Source: Hyphomicrobiaceae bacterium | Lineage (GTDB): Bacteria > Pseudomonadota > Alphaproteobacteria > Rhizobiales > MH13 | Assembly (NCBI GenBank): GCA_020442235.1 | Contig: JAGRKQ010000163.1 | Location: 5,489 to 15,715 of the forward strand | Direction: 5' to 3' | Length of the DNA: 10,227 nucleotides | Shown: in pieces, positions 1 through 6,848 of the stretch | How positions within the stretch are numbered: the stretch's first letter is position 1 | Layout of the letters: every line of letters begins with the position of its first letter | Notes under the pieces: model-generated | The model's input: the letters and a program-made list of their open reading frames with translations, nothing else | Database searches by the model: none | What the model was told of the DNA's origin: nothing | Translations under genes and position numbers: made by a program

Positions 1-237
1 GGTCAGGATCAGCACCGGCATGGCGCGCCCAACGCGCCGCCAGGCTTCCAGAACCGAAAGCCCGTCCATGACCGGCAGGCCGATGTCGAGCACCACGGCG
101 TCATAGGGTTCGGTATCGCCGAGAAAATGCCCGTCCTCGCCGTCATGGGCGGCATCGACGGCATAGCCGGCCTCGGTCAGGGCCTCGCAGAGCTGGCGGT
201 TGAGATCGGGATCGTCCTCGACGACGAGAAGGCGCAT
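1..237 (-). CDS. OmpR-family response regulator, receiver domain (partial, C-terminus beyond left edge)
   Basis: This is the N-terminal 79 residues of a two-component response regulator. A sensor kinase phosphorylates such proteins, which then bind DNA to control transcription. Translation from the ATG at 237 begins MRLLVVEDDPDLNRQLCEAL, a typical receiver start. Visible landmarks are the acidic pair Asp8/Asp9, the phosphoacceptor Asp51 in VVLDIGLPVMDG, and Thr79, the conserved Thr/Ser at the end of beta-4, as the last codon before the edge. The DNA-binding half is outside the window, so the OmpR/PhoB class is inferred from the receiver wording. The start lies 12 bp after the PepSY gene stop; the AGGAG at 247-251 overlaps that stop with a 9-nt spacing, suggesting coupled translation. 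The pairing with a small secreted PepSY-like protein recalls FeuP of rhizobia, but identity is not proven here. Confidence 0.93.
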   Translation of the reverse strand, partial: MRLLVVEDDPDLNRQLCEALTEAGYAVDAAHDGEDGHFLGDTEPYDAVVLDIGLPVMDGLSVLEAWRRVGRAMPVLILT

Positions 238-249
238 GTCTTGTGTCTC

Positions 250-558
250 CTAGCCGCCCGACAGGATGCGCCCGGAGCGGCCATCGACGACGAAACGCGC
301 GGCGCGGCTGCCAGAGACCGCCACGACCTCGTAGACATAACCGCTGCCGCCCTGACAGACGCGCACGCTTTGGATCTGGGTATAGCCTCTGGAGGCCAGC
401 GCGGACTGAACCGATGAAAACGAGACGAGCTGACCCGACTGGATCGCCTGAAGCCGCTGCTGGTCGGAAAGACAGGCAGCCTCGGCCGTTCCCGAAACCA
501 CAAAGGTTCCGGCAAGGACACAAAGGCTCAAAAGGGCTGCACGGGCAGCGTCAAACAT
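250..558 (-). CDS. Small secreted PepSY-like protein, possible FeuN-type regulator
   Basis: This encodes a 102-residue exported protein. Residues 1-27 form a signal peptide: a short charged start, a hydrophobic core around LLSLCVLAGTFVVSG, and an Ala25-x-Ala27 cleavage motif. The mature part has a helix followed by beta strands (VRVCQGGSGYVYEVVAV, RAARFVVDGRSGRILSGG), the pattern of a PepSY domain ending in a 'vvvDgrtG.il' strand. Cys29 and Cys68 could form a periplasmic disulfide. I chose the ATG at 558 because AAGGA lies 9 nt upstream. ATGs at 567 and 591 are in frame, but the one at 567 sits directly against the AAGGA. It forms an operon with the response regulator. In Sinorhizobium, the small periplasmic FeuN restrains the FeuPQ two-component system. 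An analogous role here is inferred from gene order only; the start is less certain than the gene. Confidence 0.85.
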   Translation of the reverse strand: MFDAARAALLSLCVLAGTFVVSGTAEAACLSDQQRLQAIQSGQLVSFSSVQSALASRGYTQIQSVRVCQGGSGYVYEVVAVSGSRAARFVVDGRSGRILSGG

Positions 559-578
559 CGTCACCATTCCTTCCCCAA

Positions 579-607
579 AGGTTCGGGGCAAGCAATAGCC
601 GCGTCAA
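579..607 (-). promoter_or_regulatory. Possible sigma-70 promoter of the PepSY/response-regulator operon
   Basis: Reading the minus strand, TTGACG (602-607) is followed after 17 nt by GAACCT (579-584). The first hexamer fits the alphaproteobacterial -35 box well and contains the stop codon of the megatron gene. The second matches a -10 box only at its second and last positions. Transcription would start just before the ribosome-binding AAGGA of the PepSY gene. This is the only reasonable promoter I see in the 45-bp gap, and it is weak evidence. Confidence 0.3.
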
Positions 608-3600
608 GCTGAACCGGTGCTGAACGTTGCACAAACGGAAAGACTGCGTTCCAGAAAGAGCCCGGACCGCGCGCCGCTGCCGATCTGGCGGATGCGCAGA
701 TCAAGCGCCAAGACCGGCGCGCCGAAGTCCGCCGTCTGGGCCGCAAGGGTATAATCGTAAAGCGGCGCATCGGTGTCGGCCGTCCTCACGACCGCACCTG
801 CATCGAGAATTTCGATCCTGTAGGCCTCGCGCTCTTCACCGAGAAGGGGTTCCTCGCCGGAAAAGACGGGCGCGGGAAACCGGCTCTGGCGGATGAAGGA
901 GAGCCTCAGCGTGCCATCTGCGCCGCGCTTGAGCCGCGCATGCACCGGCGCAAGCGGGGTCACGGCGCGTGCGCCGAAGGTGACGCTGCGGGCGGCAACG
1001 CTCGATCCGTCGAGCGCCGCGCCCGGCCAAAGCGCTCTCAGATTGCGCACCGTTCCAGGAAAGACGCCAGAGGGCGAGAGGCCGGCAACGCGCCCGTCCA
1101 GAAGGACGACATCCGCGCCCGATGCGTGCCCCAGTTTCATGAGATCGGCGGTGCCGAGTTGGCCACGCAAAAGACCGGAAAGCCGGTAGAGATCCGGGCC
1201 GACCAGCGCGGCGGTCTGGAACTGGATGACCTCAAAGCCCCCCTCCTCCGTGCCGATGGCAAGCGCATTGGCGCCCGACAGCAGGGCCTCGAAACCGACG
1301 CTTTCCAGTTCGCCGCCCAGAAGCGTCACGTCGACCGTCGCGCCGGTTTCGAGAAGATCGCCCGTCCCGGCGGCAAGATCATCGACCAGGGTGCCGCGCA
1401 GCGCCGGCTCGAACAGCGCTTCCAGCGGGGTGAAATCTTCCGTGCCGGTCGACTGATACAGCGTCAGCGGTGCGCGGAAGGGATCGGCATAGGCGGCGAT
1501 GCGCAACAGGATGTCGCTGTCGTCACCGGGAAGACGCGGCAGGTCGAGCGCCAGAAGATCGGCCGGGCCGACGACATCGGCTCCGGAAAGGCCAGCGGCC
1601 AGCGGCGCATCCACACCGGCGAGCTCCAGAAGCCTTCGGTCGATGCGCCGGGCTCCGATGCGGCGCGCTTCGCCATCCTCGATGCGCAGAATCTCGTGCG
1701 CATCGCCGTCCAGAAGCAACAGATCGCCCGGCTCGAAGGCTCTGGCGCTCGGCGGCAGGGCAAGCCGCACAGTTTCCCGCCCGGCCCAGCCATCATGCAA
1801 CAGCCGGTCGGCGGCGGATCGTGCTCCTGAGGCATCGAGGATCGCCGGCACATCGAGATGACGCGTCGTGCCATCGCCCTCGCCGAGACGGCGCGAGCGG
1901 GCGATGGCCGGACGGTGTTCGCGCAACGGGTCCCGGTGACCGATGGTGACTTCCGAATGGAGGGCCGCCGTTTCCGTGCGCGTCCTTTCAATCAGGGTCT
2001 CGGACGTGCCGGGCACGAGCGCATCGGTATCAACCGGGGCTGCAAGGCCACGCCCGCGCGCATGAAAAACCAGCGCCCCGGCGCTCTCGCGCACCGAAAA
2101 GCCGGCAAGGGCCGCCAGCGGCTCCAGTGCGGCGCGGGCGCTCATCGGCCGGTCGACGACATAGCCGTCCACCACGCCATCAAGCCCCTCGCAGAGGATC
2201 TCGCCAACACCCTGATCGGCGCAGATCGCGCCGACCAGCCGGTCGAGGGGCACCTGCCCCAGACGGCCGTTGAGCCAGTGACCCGCCGTCCAGTTGGCAC
2301 CATCGGCCCAGACGTCTCCGGCGAGCGGAAACCAGGGGAAGGGCCGCGCGTCCCAGGCCCAGAGAAACAGCCGCTCGCCATCCAGCATCTGCGTCAGGCC
2401 GATCACCGGATTGGAGGGGCCTTCCCCGGACCAGTGCGACAAATGCGCTTCCAGCGCGCGGCGTTGCAGCGCGTCGTCCCGCCCGCCGCGCGAAAAGGGC
2501 GGCAGGGCATCCTCGGAGGATTTGGGATCGGGAAAGAGGTTCGGGGCGTTGGTCGCCAGATCGACGGCGGCGATGCCGATCTCGGTGAAGACGACCGGCT
2601 TCATGCCCGGCTGCCAGCCGGTCGGCGAACCGGTCTCCACTCCGCCGATCCGGTCGACATGCGCGTTCGACCACCAGCCGGAGAGATCCTTGGAGGCAAA
2701 GACGAAATCCTTGCCATAGGCGCTGTCGGCAATCGGCGTGCGCAGGCGCGCGACGCGGTCCGCCTCGCTGGCGTAATACCAGTCGGCGTTCTCGCCGCCG
2801 GCAATGCCGGCAAGCAGCGTGGCGCGCTCATGCAGCCCTGCGCCTTCGGCCGCATCGGGATTTTCCTCCCCGCCGCGCCAGTCGCTCATCGGCTGATACC
2901 AGTTGATGCCGACGGCGGAGACGGCCGGATCGCTCCACAAGGCGTCGAGGTGGAAGGTGACGTCGCCGGAACCGTCATCGGGGCGATGATTGGCGTATTC
3001 GCTCCAGTCGGCGCCATAGGTGATCGTGGCGTCCGGCCCCAGAAGCACGCGCACCTCGCCGGCCAGCACCTTCAGGGCGTCGACGAAGGGATGGCGGCGG
3101 CTGCCGTCATTGAGGCGGGTCAGGCCGCGCATTTCCGAGCCGAGAAGAAAGCCGTCGACGCCGCCGGCGGCCAGCGCCAGCTTCGCGTGATGCAGGATGA
3201 AGCGGCGAAAGCTCCATTCCGCCGGCCCCTGATAGGAAACCGCCCCGGAAGCGACGGTAAAGTCGCCCGGCATCGCCGTGCCGATGAAGGTTGAAAGCGC
3301 CGCGTCGATTGCGGCCGTCGCATCCGGCGTTCCTGCCTCGCCCGGTGCCGGATCGGACGTGAACCGCCCGCGCCAGGGATAGGCCGGCTGGATCGATGCT
3401 CCCGCCCACGGGTCGGCAAGGGCATTGCCGGGCGGCACATCCATCATGATGAAGGGGTGCAGCCAGACCTTGATGCCGCGTGCCTTCAGCTCCGCGATGA
3501 GCGCGAGAAGGCTGGAATCGGATGGCGTGCCGCCGAAGGCCGGCCGGCCTTCGAGGGTTGAGACCGTGACCGCGGATGCGCGCATCAGGCCGCCGACGCT

Positions 3601-4512
3601 CCAGGTCGCGCCGCTGGTCGTCTTCGCGGCCACTTCGACGCGCGGTTCGATGCGGCAGTGATCGGCGCGCAGGTCGCTGCCGAACCAGGTGGAAACGATG
3701 GAGACCGCCTTGAGGTTCGGACACAGCATCTGAAGCTCATCGAGCGCGACCAGAACATCGGCGCGGCCGAGCCCGGTGACGGCGTTTTCCGCGCGTGTCC
3801 GTCCCGCCCCTTCGATGCGGCGCACGATGTTCGTGTGATAGGCGAATTCGCCGGCGCCGGGGATCAGGGTCACCGCCTCCAGCTTCTCTTCCAGCTCGCC
3901 GAGCGGGCGCAGGATCTCGAAGGTGAGCTGCGGCAGGCGGTTGCCGTAATCGGCCAGCGGCAGGCGCTCGAAAACGACATAACAGAGCCCGCGATAGGCG
4001 GGTGCGGTGCCTTCATGGCCGGCGATCAGCGGATCGGCATCCTGTGTCTCGCTGCCGTGATAGAGCCGCATCTCGACGGCGTCCTGATCGATGAGAACAC
4101 CATCGGCATAGACCCGCGACAGGCCGGCCACCGGCCCCTCGCAAAGCCCCACGGCGAAGCTTGCATAGTAGGAATAGGTCGTCGTGGTGACGCGCGGCCC
4201 GCCCTTGCCGCCCTGCTTCTTCGTCGTTGCCACCTCCTCGAAGGGTGCGGCCCAGATCACCTGTCCGGCAATGCGCGCACGGCCATAGACGCGCGGGATC
4301 GGCGCACCTTCGCTGGACGCCTGAACGTCGAGCGTATCGAGGCGCGGCCCTTCGATGTGGCGTTTGGTGCCGAACAGCTGCTGGTCGATGATGTTGCCGG
4401 CAATCGCGCCGGCCGCACGCCCGAGGCTCGCCCCGAGGCCGGCGCCAAGCACGCCGCCAAACAGGCTGCCGCCGAGGGAAGCGCCAAGCGCGCCGAGAAG
4501 CAGGGTGGCCAT
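604..4512 (-). CDS. GTA megatron / baseplate TIM-barrel host-interaction protein (RcGTA g15-like)
   Basis: This encodes a 1302-residue baseplate protein, about the size known for RcGTA g15. In RcGTA it forms the central baseplate and tail tip that contacts and penetrates the recipient envelope. The N-terminus (residues 1-48) is a glycine/alanine-rich hydrophobic stretch with small-residue repeats ending IIDQQLFG, typical of the family. Residues 50-300 hold tail-hub-like domains. Residues about 430-720 look like the GTA TIM-barrel (glycoside-hydrolase-like) domain, with FLLGSEMRGL (Glu460), VGINWYQPMSDW, a KPVVFTEIG strand (Glu644) and LFLWAWDARPFPWFP. Residues about 750-1000 match a phage tail-3/gpJ-like region, followed by a beta-rich C-terminus. 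The GAGG before the ATG overlaps the stop of the peptidase gene 10 bp upstream, so the two are probably coupled. Domain borders are estimates. The product name is secure, while enzymatic activity is not shown. Confidence 0.96.
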   Translation of the reverse strand: MATLLLGALGASLGGSLFGGVLGAGLGASLGRAAGAIAGNIIDQQLFGTKRHIEGPRLDTLDVQASSEGAPIPRVYGRARIAGQVIWAAPFEEVATTKKQGGKGGPRVTTTTYSYYASFAVGLCEGPVAGLSRVYADGVLIDQDAVEMRLYHGSETQDADPLIAGHEGTAPAYRGLCYVVFERLPLADYGNRLPQLTFEILRPLGELEEKLEAVTLIPGAGEFAYHTNIVRRIEGAGRTRAENAVTGLGRADVLVALDELQMLCPNLKAVSIVSTWFGSDLRADHCRIEPRVEVAAKTTSGATWSVGGLMRASAVTVSTLEGRPAFGGTPSDSSLLALIAELKARGIKVWLHPFIMMDVPPGNALADPWAGASIQPAYPWRGRFTSDPAPGEAGTPDATAAIDAALSTFIGTAMPGDFTVASGAVSYQGPAEWSFRRFILHHAKLALAAGGVDGFLLGSEMRGLTRLNDGSRRHPFVDALKVLAGEVRVLLGPDATITYGADWSEYANHRPDDGSGDVTFHLDALWSDPAVSAVGINWYQPMSDWRGGEENPDAAEGAGLHERATLLAGIAGGENADWYYASEADRVARLRTPIADSAYGKDFVFASKDLSGWWSNAHVDRIGGVETGSPTGWQPGMKPVVFTEIGIAAVDLATNAPNLFPDPKSSEDALPPFSRGGRDDALQRRALEAHLSHWSGEGPSNPVIGLTQMLDGERLFLWAWDARPFPWFPLAGDVWADGANWTAGHWLNGRLGQVPLDRLVGAICADQGVGEILCEGLDGVVDGYVVDRPMSARAALEPLAALAGFSVRESAGALVFHARGRGLAAPVDTDALVPGTSETLIERTRTETAALHSEVTIGHRDPLREHRPAIARSRRLGEGDGTTRHLDVPAILDASGARSAADRLLHDGWAGRETVRLALPPSARAFEPGDLLLLDGDAHEILRIEDGEARRIGARRIDRRLLELAGVDAPLAAGLSGADVVGPADLLALDLPRLPGDDSDILLRIAAYADPFRAPLTLYQSTGTEDFTPLEALFEPALRGTLVDDLAAGTGDLLETGATVDVTLLGGELESVGFEALLSGANALAIGTEEGGFEVIQFQTAALVGPDLYRLSGLLRGQLGTADLMKLGHASGADVVLLDGRVAGLSPSGVFPGTVRNLRALWPGAALDGSSVAARSVTFGARAVTPLAPVHARLKRGADGTLRLSFIRQSRFPAPVFSGEEPLLGEEREAYRIEILDAGAVVRTADTDAPLYDYTLAAQTADFGAPVLALDLRIRQIGSGARSGLFLERSLSVCATFSTGSA

Positions 4513-4522
4513 GGTTCAAGCC

Positions 4523-4975
4523 TCAGGAAGGATGGCGGGGAACGGAACGGGCGGGAAAGGAAAAGACGCCGGCGATGCGCTTTTTCCAGGGGCCGAGCGG
4601 CACGGCGACGACCCCGACGGGATCGGCGGCGTGGATGATGACGGAAGGGCCGCACAGGATGACGAGATGGCTGGCCGGCAGGCCGCGCCGCCAGCGCAGG
4701 AGCAGGATATCGCCTGGTTCCGCCGCACCGGATCGCGGCAGGAGATGCCGCCGCGCCAGATCCATCAGCCGCTCTTCACCAAGGGTTTCGGCCCAGTCGC
4801 GCGCATAGGCGCGAAAGCCTTCCGGCTCGGGGCCAACGATATCGCGCCAGACAGCGCGCACCAGGCCGAGGCAGTCCGCGCCGGCGCCCGGACAGCTTGC
4901 CTGATGGCGGTAGGGCGTTGCGAGAAAGCTCCGGGCGACGGCGATCACGCGGGCCGGGTCGGCGCGGTCCATCAT
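4523..4975 (-). CDS. NlpC/P60 family phage cell-wall peptidase (RcGTA g14-like)
   Basis: This encodes a 150-residue cysteine peptidase of the tail tip, which would cut recipient peptidoglycan during DNA delivery. The family usually has a Cys-His-His/polar catalytic set. Here Cys35 sits in GADCLGLVRAVW, His103 in ASHLVILCG, and His115 in SVIIHA. PGDILLLRW, about residues 87-95, is the usual strand before the catalytic His. The length fits the phage peptidase subfamily (TIGR02219 type). The start is the first of two adjacent ATGs (4975 and 4972), 7 bp after the hub gene stop. A longer reading to 5092 would overlap the hub gene and has no family-like sequence, so I rejected it. It lies between the hub and megatron genes, as in RcGTA, and has no signal peptide, as expected for a particle-borne enzyme. 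Confidence 0.95.
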   Translation of the reverse strand: MMDRADPARVIAVARSFLATPYRHQASCPGAGADCLGLVRAVWRDIVGPEPEGFRAYARDWAETLGEERLMDLARRHLLPRSGAAEPGDILLLRWRRGLPASHLVILCGPSVIIHAADPVGVVAVPLGPWKKRIAGVFSFPARSVPRHPS

Positions 4976-4982
4976 CGCCCGT

Positions 4983-5849
4983 TCACCGGTTCTGCCCCGG
5001 CGCCTGATAGCCGAGCGCCACATCGTTGCCGGGCATGTGCGGAAAGCCGCGAAAATTCTGCGCGTTGACGAAGCGGTCGCGGCAGGTGGCAAAGCGCTTG
5101 TCGCAGCCGGCGGTAACGATCACCGCATCGCCCTCGACCAGCCCTTGCGGCAAGGCACGCCAGAGATCGAGCCAGGCACCACCGATCACGGGCACCTGTC
5201 TGCGGATCGGCGCGGAAAAGCCGGATCGTGCGCCGGAGGTGACGGTCAGGAGGCCTTCATTGAAAAGCCCGCGCGCATGCAGGCCGGGACCGACGACAAG
5301 GCCGTGATCGCCGGTCTTTTCCACCACCGTCCCCTCGATCCGGTGGCTGGCGAGCGACAGGTCGACGCCGCAGCGGGCATCGCCGAGATCGGCGTCGCAG
5401 CCCTGCGCGAAAAGGCGCCCCTTGCGCTTTTCAAGCGCTGCCAGTGGACCGCGCACTTCCGCGGTAAAGGCGCTGTCGGCGCGGCGCACCTCGCCAAGCG
5501 TTCCCGCTCCTTCCAGGAAGGCCTCTTCCGGTGCCTGCCAGTTGACGAGAAACAATTCGATCCGGGCATCGTCGAAAAGACCGGCGGCAAGATCCTCTTC
5601 GCTCAAGGTGTCATCGGAAAGGACGCCATCGACTTCGAGACCGCCGACGGCAAAGCCCGATGCGGCGGTCCATTCGGAAGCGGCCATGGCATCGATGGGA
5701 TCGAAGGCCGTGCCATCCACCGTCAGAACCGCATCGTGATCGGTGAAGGCGAACACCGCACCGTCCCGCCGCGTGAGGCGCACGCAGCGGCAGAGCGTCG
5801 TCACCCCTGTCTTGAGGTGGGCATCGAGGCTTTCGGGAAGGACGCGCAT
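4983..5849 (-). CDS. DUF2163 tail hub protein (RcGTA g13-like)
   Basis: This encodes a 288-residue baseplate hub protein. The N-terminal two thirds are DUF2163 (start MRVLPESLDAHL, then CRCVRLTRRDG and FTDHDAVL), and the C-terminal part is the phage_BR0599-type domain. In RcGTA this protein forms the hub connecting the distal tail ring to the megatron. Four cysteines fall in two pairs: Cys151/Cys160 (GCDADLGDARCG) and Cys249/Cys256 (GCDKRFATCRDRF), followed by NFRGFPHMPG. This arrangement suggests metal or iron-sulfur binding, as known for the lambda tail protein gpL. I chose the ATG at 5849, which shares one base with the previous stop (TGATG) and has GGAGGT 6 nt upstream. An in-frame GTG at 5852 would be only 3 nt from that site. 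It is translationally coupled to the distal tail gene before it. Confidence 0.96.
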   Translation of the reverse strand: MRVLPESLDAHLKTGVTTLCRCVRLTRRDGAVFAFTDHDAVLTVDGTAFDPIDAMAASEWTAASGFAVGGLEVDGVLSDDTLSEEDLAAGLFDDARIELFLVNWQAPEEAFLEGAGTLGEVRRADSAFTAEVRGPLAALEKRKGRLFAQGCDADLGDARCGVDLSLASHRIEGTVVEKTGDHGLVVGPGLHARGLFNEGLLTVTSGARSGFSAPIRRQVPVIGGAWLDLWRALPQGLVEGDAVIVTAGCDKRFATCRDRFVNAQNFRGFPHMPGNDVALGYQAPGQNR

Positions 5850-6472
5850 CACAGCACCTCCAGAAGTGGGATCGACGGCAGGGTTCCGGCGGAAAAGGCC
5901 GCCATGTCGAATTCCAGCGCATCGGTGTCGAAACGCACCGCAAGGTCGAACGCGAAGCCGGCCGTGACGGCCGCGCCCTCCTCCGGCGCTGTTGCCAGGG
6001 TGATGAGGCCGGTCAGGGCATCGAGCGAGACAGCAACGGGCACCCCGTCGACGGCCACGCTGACGGTTCCGGCGACCGGCTTGGTGACCGGACGGCGATA
6101 GGCGCTGGCGCCGCTGCCATAGGTTCTTGCCAGCGCGAACACCGTCGTCGCGCCGTCGCCGGTGCCGATCGGCTGGTCGGTTGGGGCAATCGGTGTTCCC
6201 GGCGGGGCGGAGGCGTGATCGACCGGATCGGCGAAGCGGAAGGCATGAAGACGCCCGCGCCGCTCCTCGAAAAAGGTCAGGACCGCGTGCAGATCGGTCA
6301 GCGTCTTCACCCCCGTTCCGGCCTCGATGCGCCGGCGCGAATGGGCCCAGCGGGTGTTGCGCTCCTCCCGACCGGAGGCAAGCGTCACGATCTCGGTGCG
6401 CCGGGTCGGCACGATGCGGGCGCCGCGCGCGATCGACAGGGGAAAGCGCACGTCGTGAAAGCTGGCGCTCAT
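5849..6472 (-). CDS. DUF2460 distal tail protein (RcGTA g12-like, TIGR02217 type)
   Basis: This encodes a 207-residue protein of the DUF2460 family. In RcGTA the equivalent forms the ring that closes the tail tube and anchors the hub. Family hallmarks are the start SFHDVRFPLSIARGA, the basic segment RRTEIVTLASGREERNTRW followed by AHSRRRIEAGTG, and FFEERRGRLHAFRFADPVDH at about residues 68-87. The C-terminus (VRFDTDALEFDMAAF) is also typical. AAGGAGG at 6479-6485 stands 6 nt before the ATG, the strongest Shine-Dalgarno site in the window. It is the first gene of the tail-tip block (g12 to g15), separated from the tape-measure gene by a plus-strand gene, so it probably needs its own promoter in the 136-bp gap. 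I could not identify that promoter. Confidence 0.96.
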   Translation of the reverse strand: MSASFHDVRFPLSIARGARIVPTRRTEIVTLASGREERNTRWAHSRRRIEAGTGVKTLTDLHAVLTFFEERRGRLHAFRFADPVDHASAPPGTPIAPTDQPIGTGDGATTVFALARTYGSGASAYRRPVTKPVAGTVSVAVDGVPVAVSLDALTGLITLATAPEEGAAVTAGFAFDLAVRFDTDALEFDMAAFSAGTLPSIPLLEVL

Positions 6473-6608
6473 GGCCGGCCTCCTTGTGTTGGGACGGGTC
6501 GTTCTGGCAAAGGAGGCGCGGGTTGCGCCGAAGAATTGATTCCGATCATGGGCGCGAGGATGCGCGGGCGCGTAGCGTTTGCCGGTAACCAGTCAGGGAG
6601 AGCAGTCT
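6473..6608. other. 136-bp divergent intergenic region between distal tail gene and ydcH-like gene
   Basis: This is the longest noncoding stretch in the window. It separates two genes transcribed away from each other, so it should hold promoters for both. It carries the ribosome-binding sites at each end (AAGGAGG for the minus gene, AGGGAGA at 6595-6601 for the plus gene). Its only AT-rich patch is GAATTGATTC at 6533-6542, an inverted repeat with 4-bp arms. TTGATT at 6536-6541 could serve as a weak plus-strand -35 box, but I see no good -10 partner. No TTAA-N7-TTAA CtrA-type site is visible. Confidence 0.6.
6479..6485 (-). promoter_or_regulatory. Strong Shine-Dalgarno of the distal tail gene
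   Basis: On the minus strand the sequence reads AAGGAGG, 6 nt before the ATG at 6472. It is the best match to the anti-Shine-Dalgarno sequence in the window and fixes the start of the distal tail gene. Its strength fits independent initiation at the head of a new transcription unit, whereas most of the neighbouring genes start by coupling with weaker sites. Confidence 0.75.
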
Positions 6609-6845
6609 ATGAGCCATGTTCCGCACGAGCTTGCCGAGGAATTTCCGGACAAGCAGGACAAGCTCCATGCGTTGAAAACCACCAACTCCCATTTCGCCCG
6701 CCTGGCGGACAGCTACCACGAGATCAACCGGCGCATTCACCGCGCCGAGTCCGAAGTGGAGCCGATGGACGATCTCGCGCTTGAGGACATCAAGAAGGAA
6801 CGCCTCAAGCTGAAGGACGAGATCGCCGGCATGCTGGCCGAGTAA
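6609..6845 (+). CDS. YdcH/DUF465 family small coiled-coil protein, inserted antisense in the GTA tail cluster
   Basis: This encodes a 78-residue hydrophilic, mostly helical protein. It starts MSHVPHELAEEFPDKQDKLH and continues with HALKTTNSHFARLADSYHEINRRIHRAES, matching the DUF465 family found across Proteobacteria (YdcH in E. coli). A second helix rich in Lys/Glu (IKKERLKLKDEIAGML) closes it. The function of the family is unknown; short coiled-coil dimerisation is likely. AGGGAGA at 6595-6601 stands 7 nt before the ATG at 6609; a longer in-frame reading from 6579 lacks family sequence. It is the only credible plus-strand gene here. It points away from the distal tail gene and runs head-on into the tape-measure gene, with 3 bp between the stop codons. 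It is not part of the RcGTA gene set as I know it, so it may be a host gene that moved in. Confidence 0.92.
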   Translation: MSHVPHELAEEFPDKQDKLHALKTTNSHFARLADSYHEINRRIHRAESEVEPMDDLALEDIKKERLKLKDEIAGMLAE

Positions 6846-6848
6846 GGT

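Noticed and set aside
572..589. CCCCGAA/TTTGGGG hairpin between megatron and PepSY genes as a terminator
   Set aside because: The stem is short, the loop nearly absent and no T run follows; it overlaps the ribosome-binding area of the PepSY gene.
1858..3294. Long plus-strand open frame (478 residues) opposite the megatron gene
   Set aside because: It is a shadow of GC-rich codon bias: the minus strand encodes a recognisable GTA protein throughout, while this translation is low-complexity Arg/Gly/Ala-rich with no family features. The same applies to the plus-strand frames at 940-1830, 3658-4638, 5037-6101 and 8246-9145.
6473..6608. CtrA-binding site controlling the GTA tail-tip block
   Set aside because: No TTAA-N7-TTAA or close half-site pair is present in the gap.
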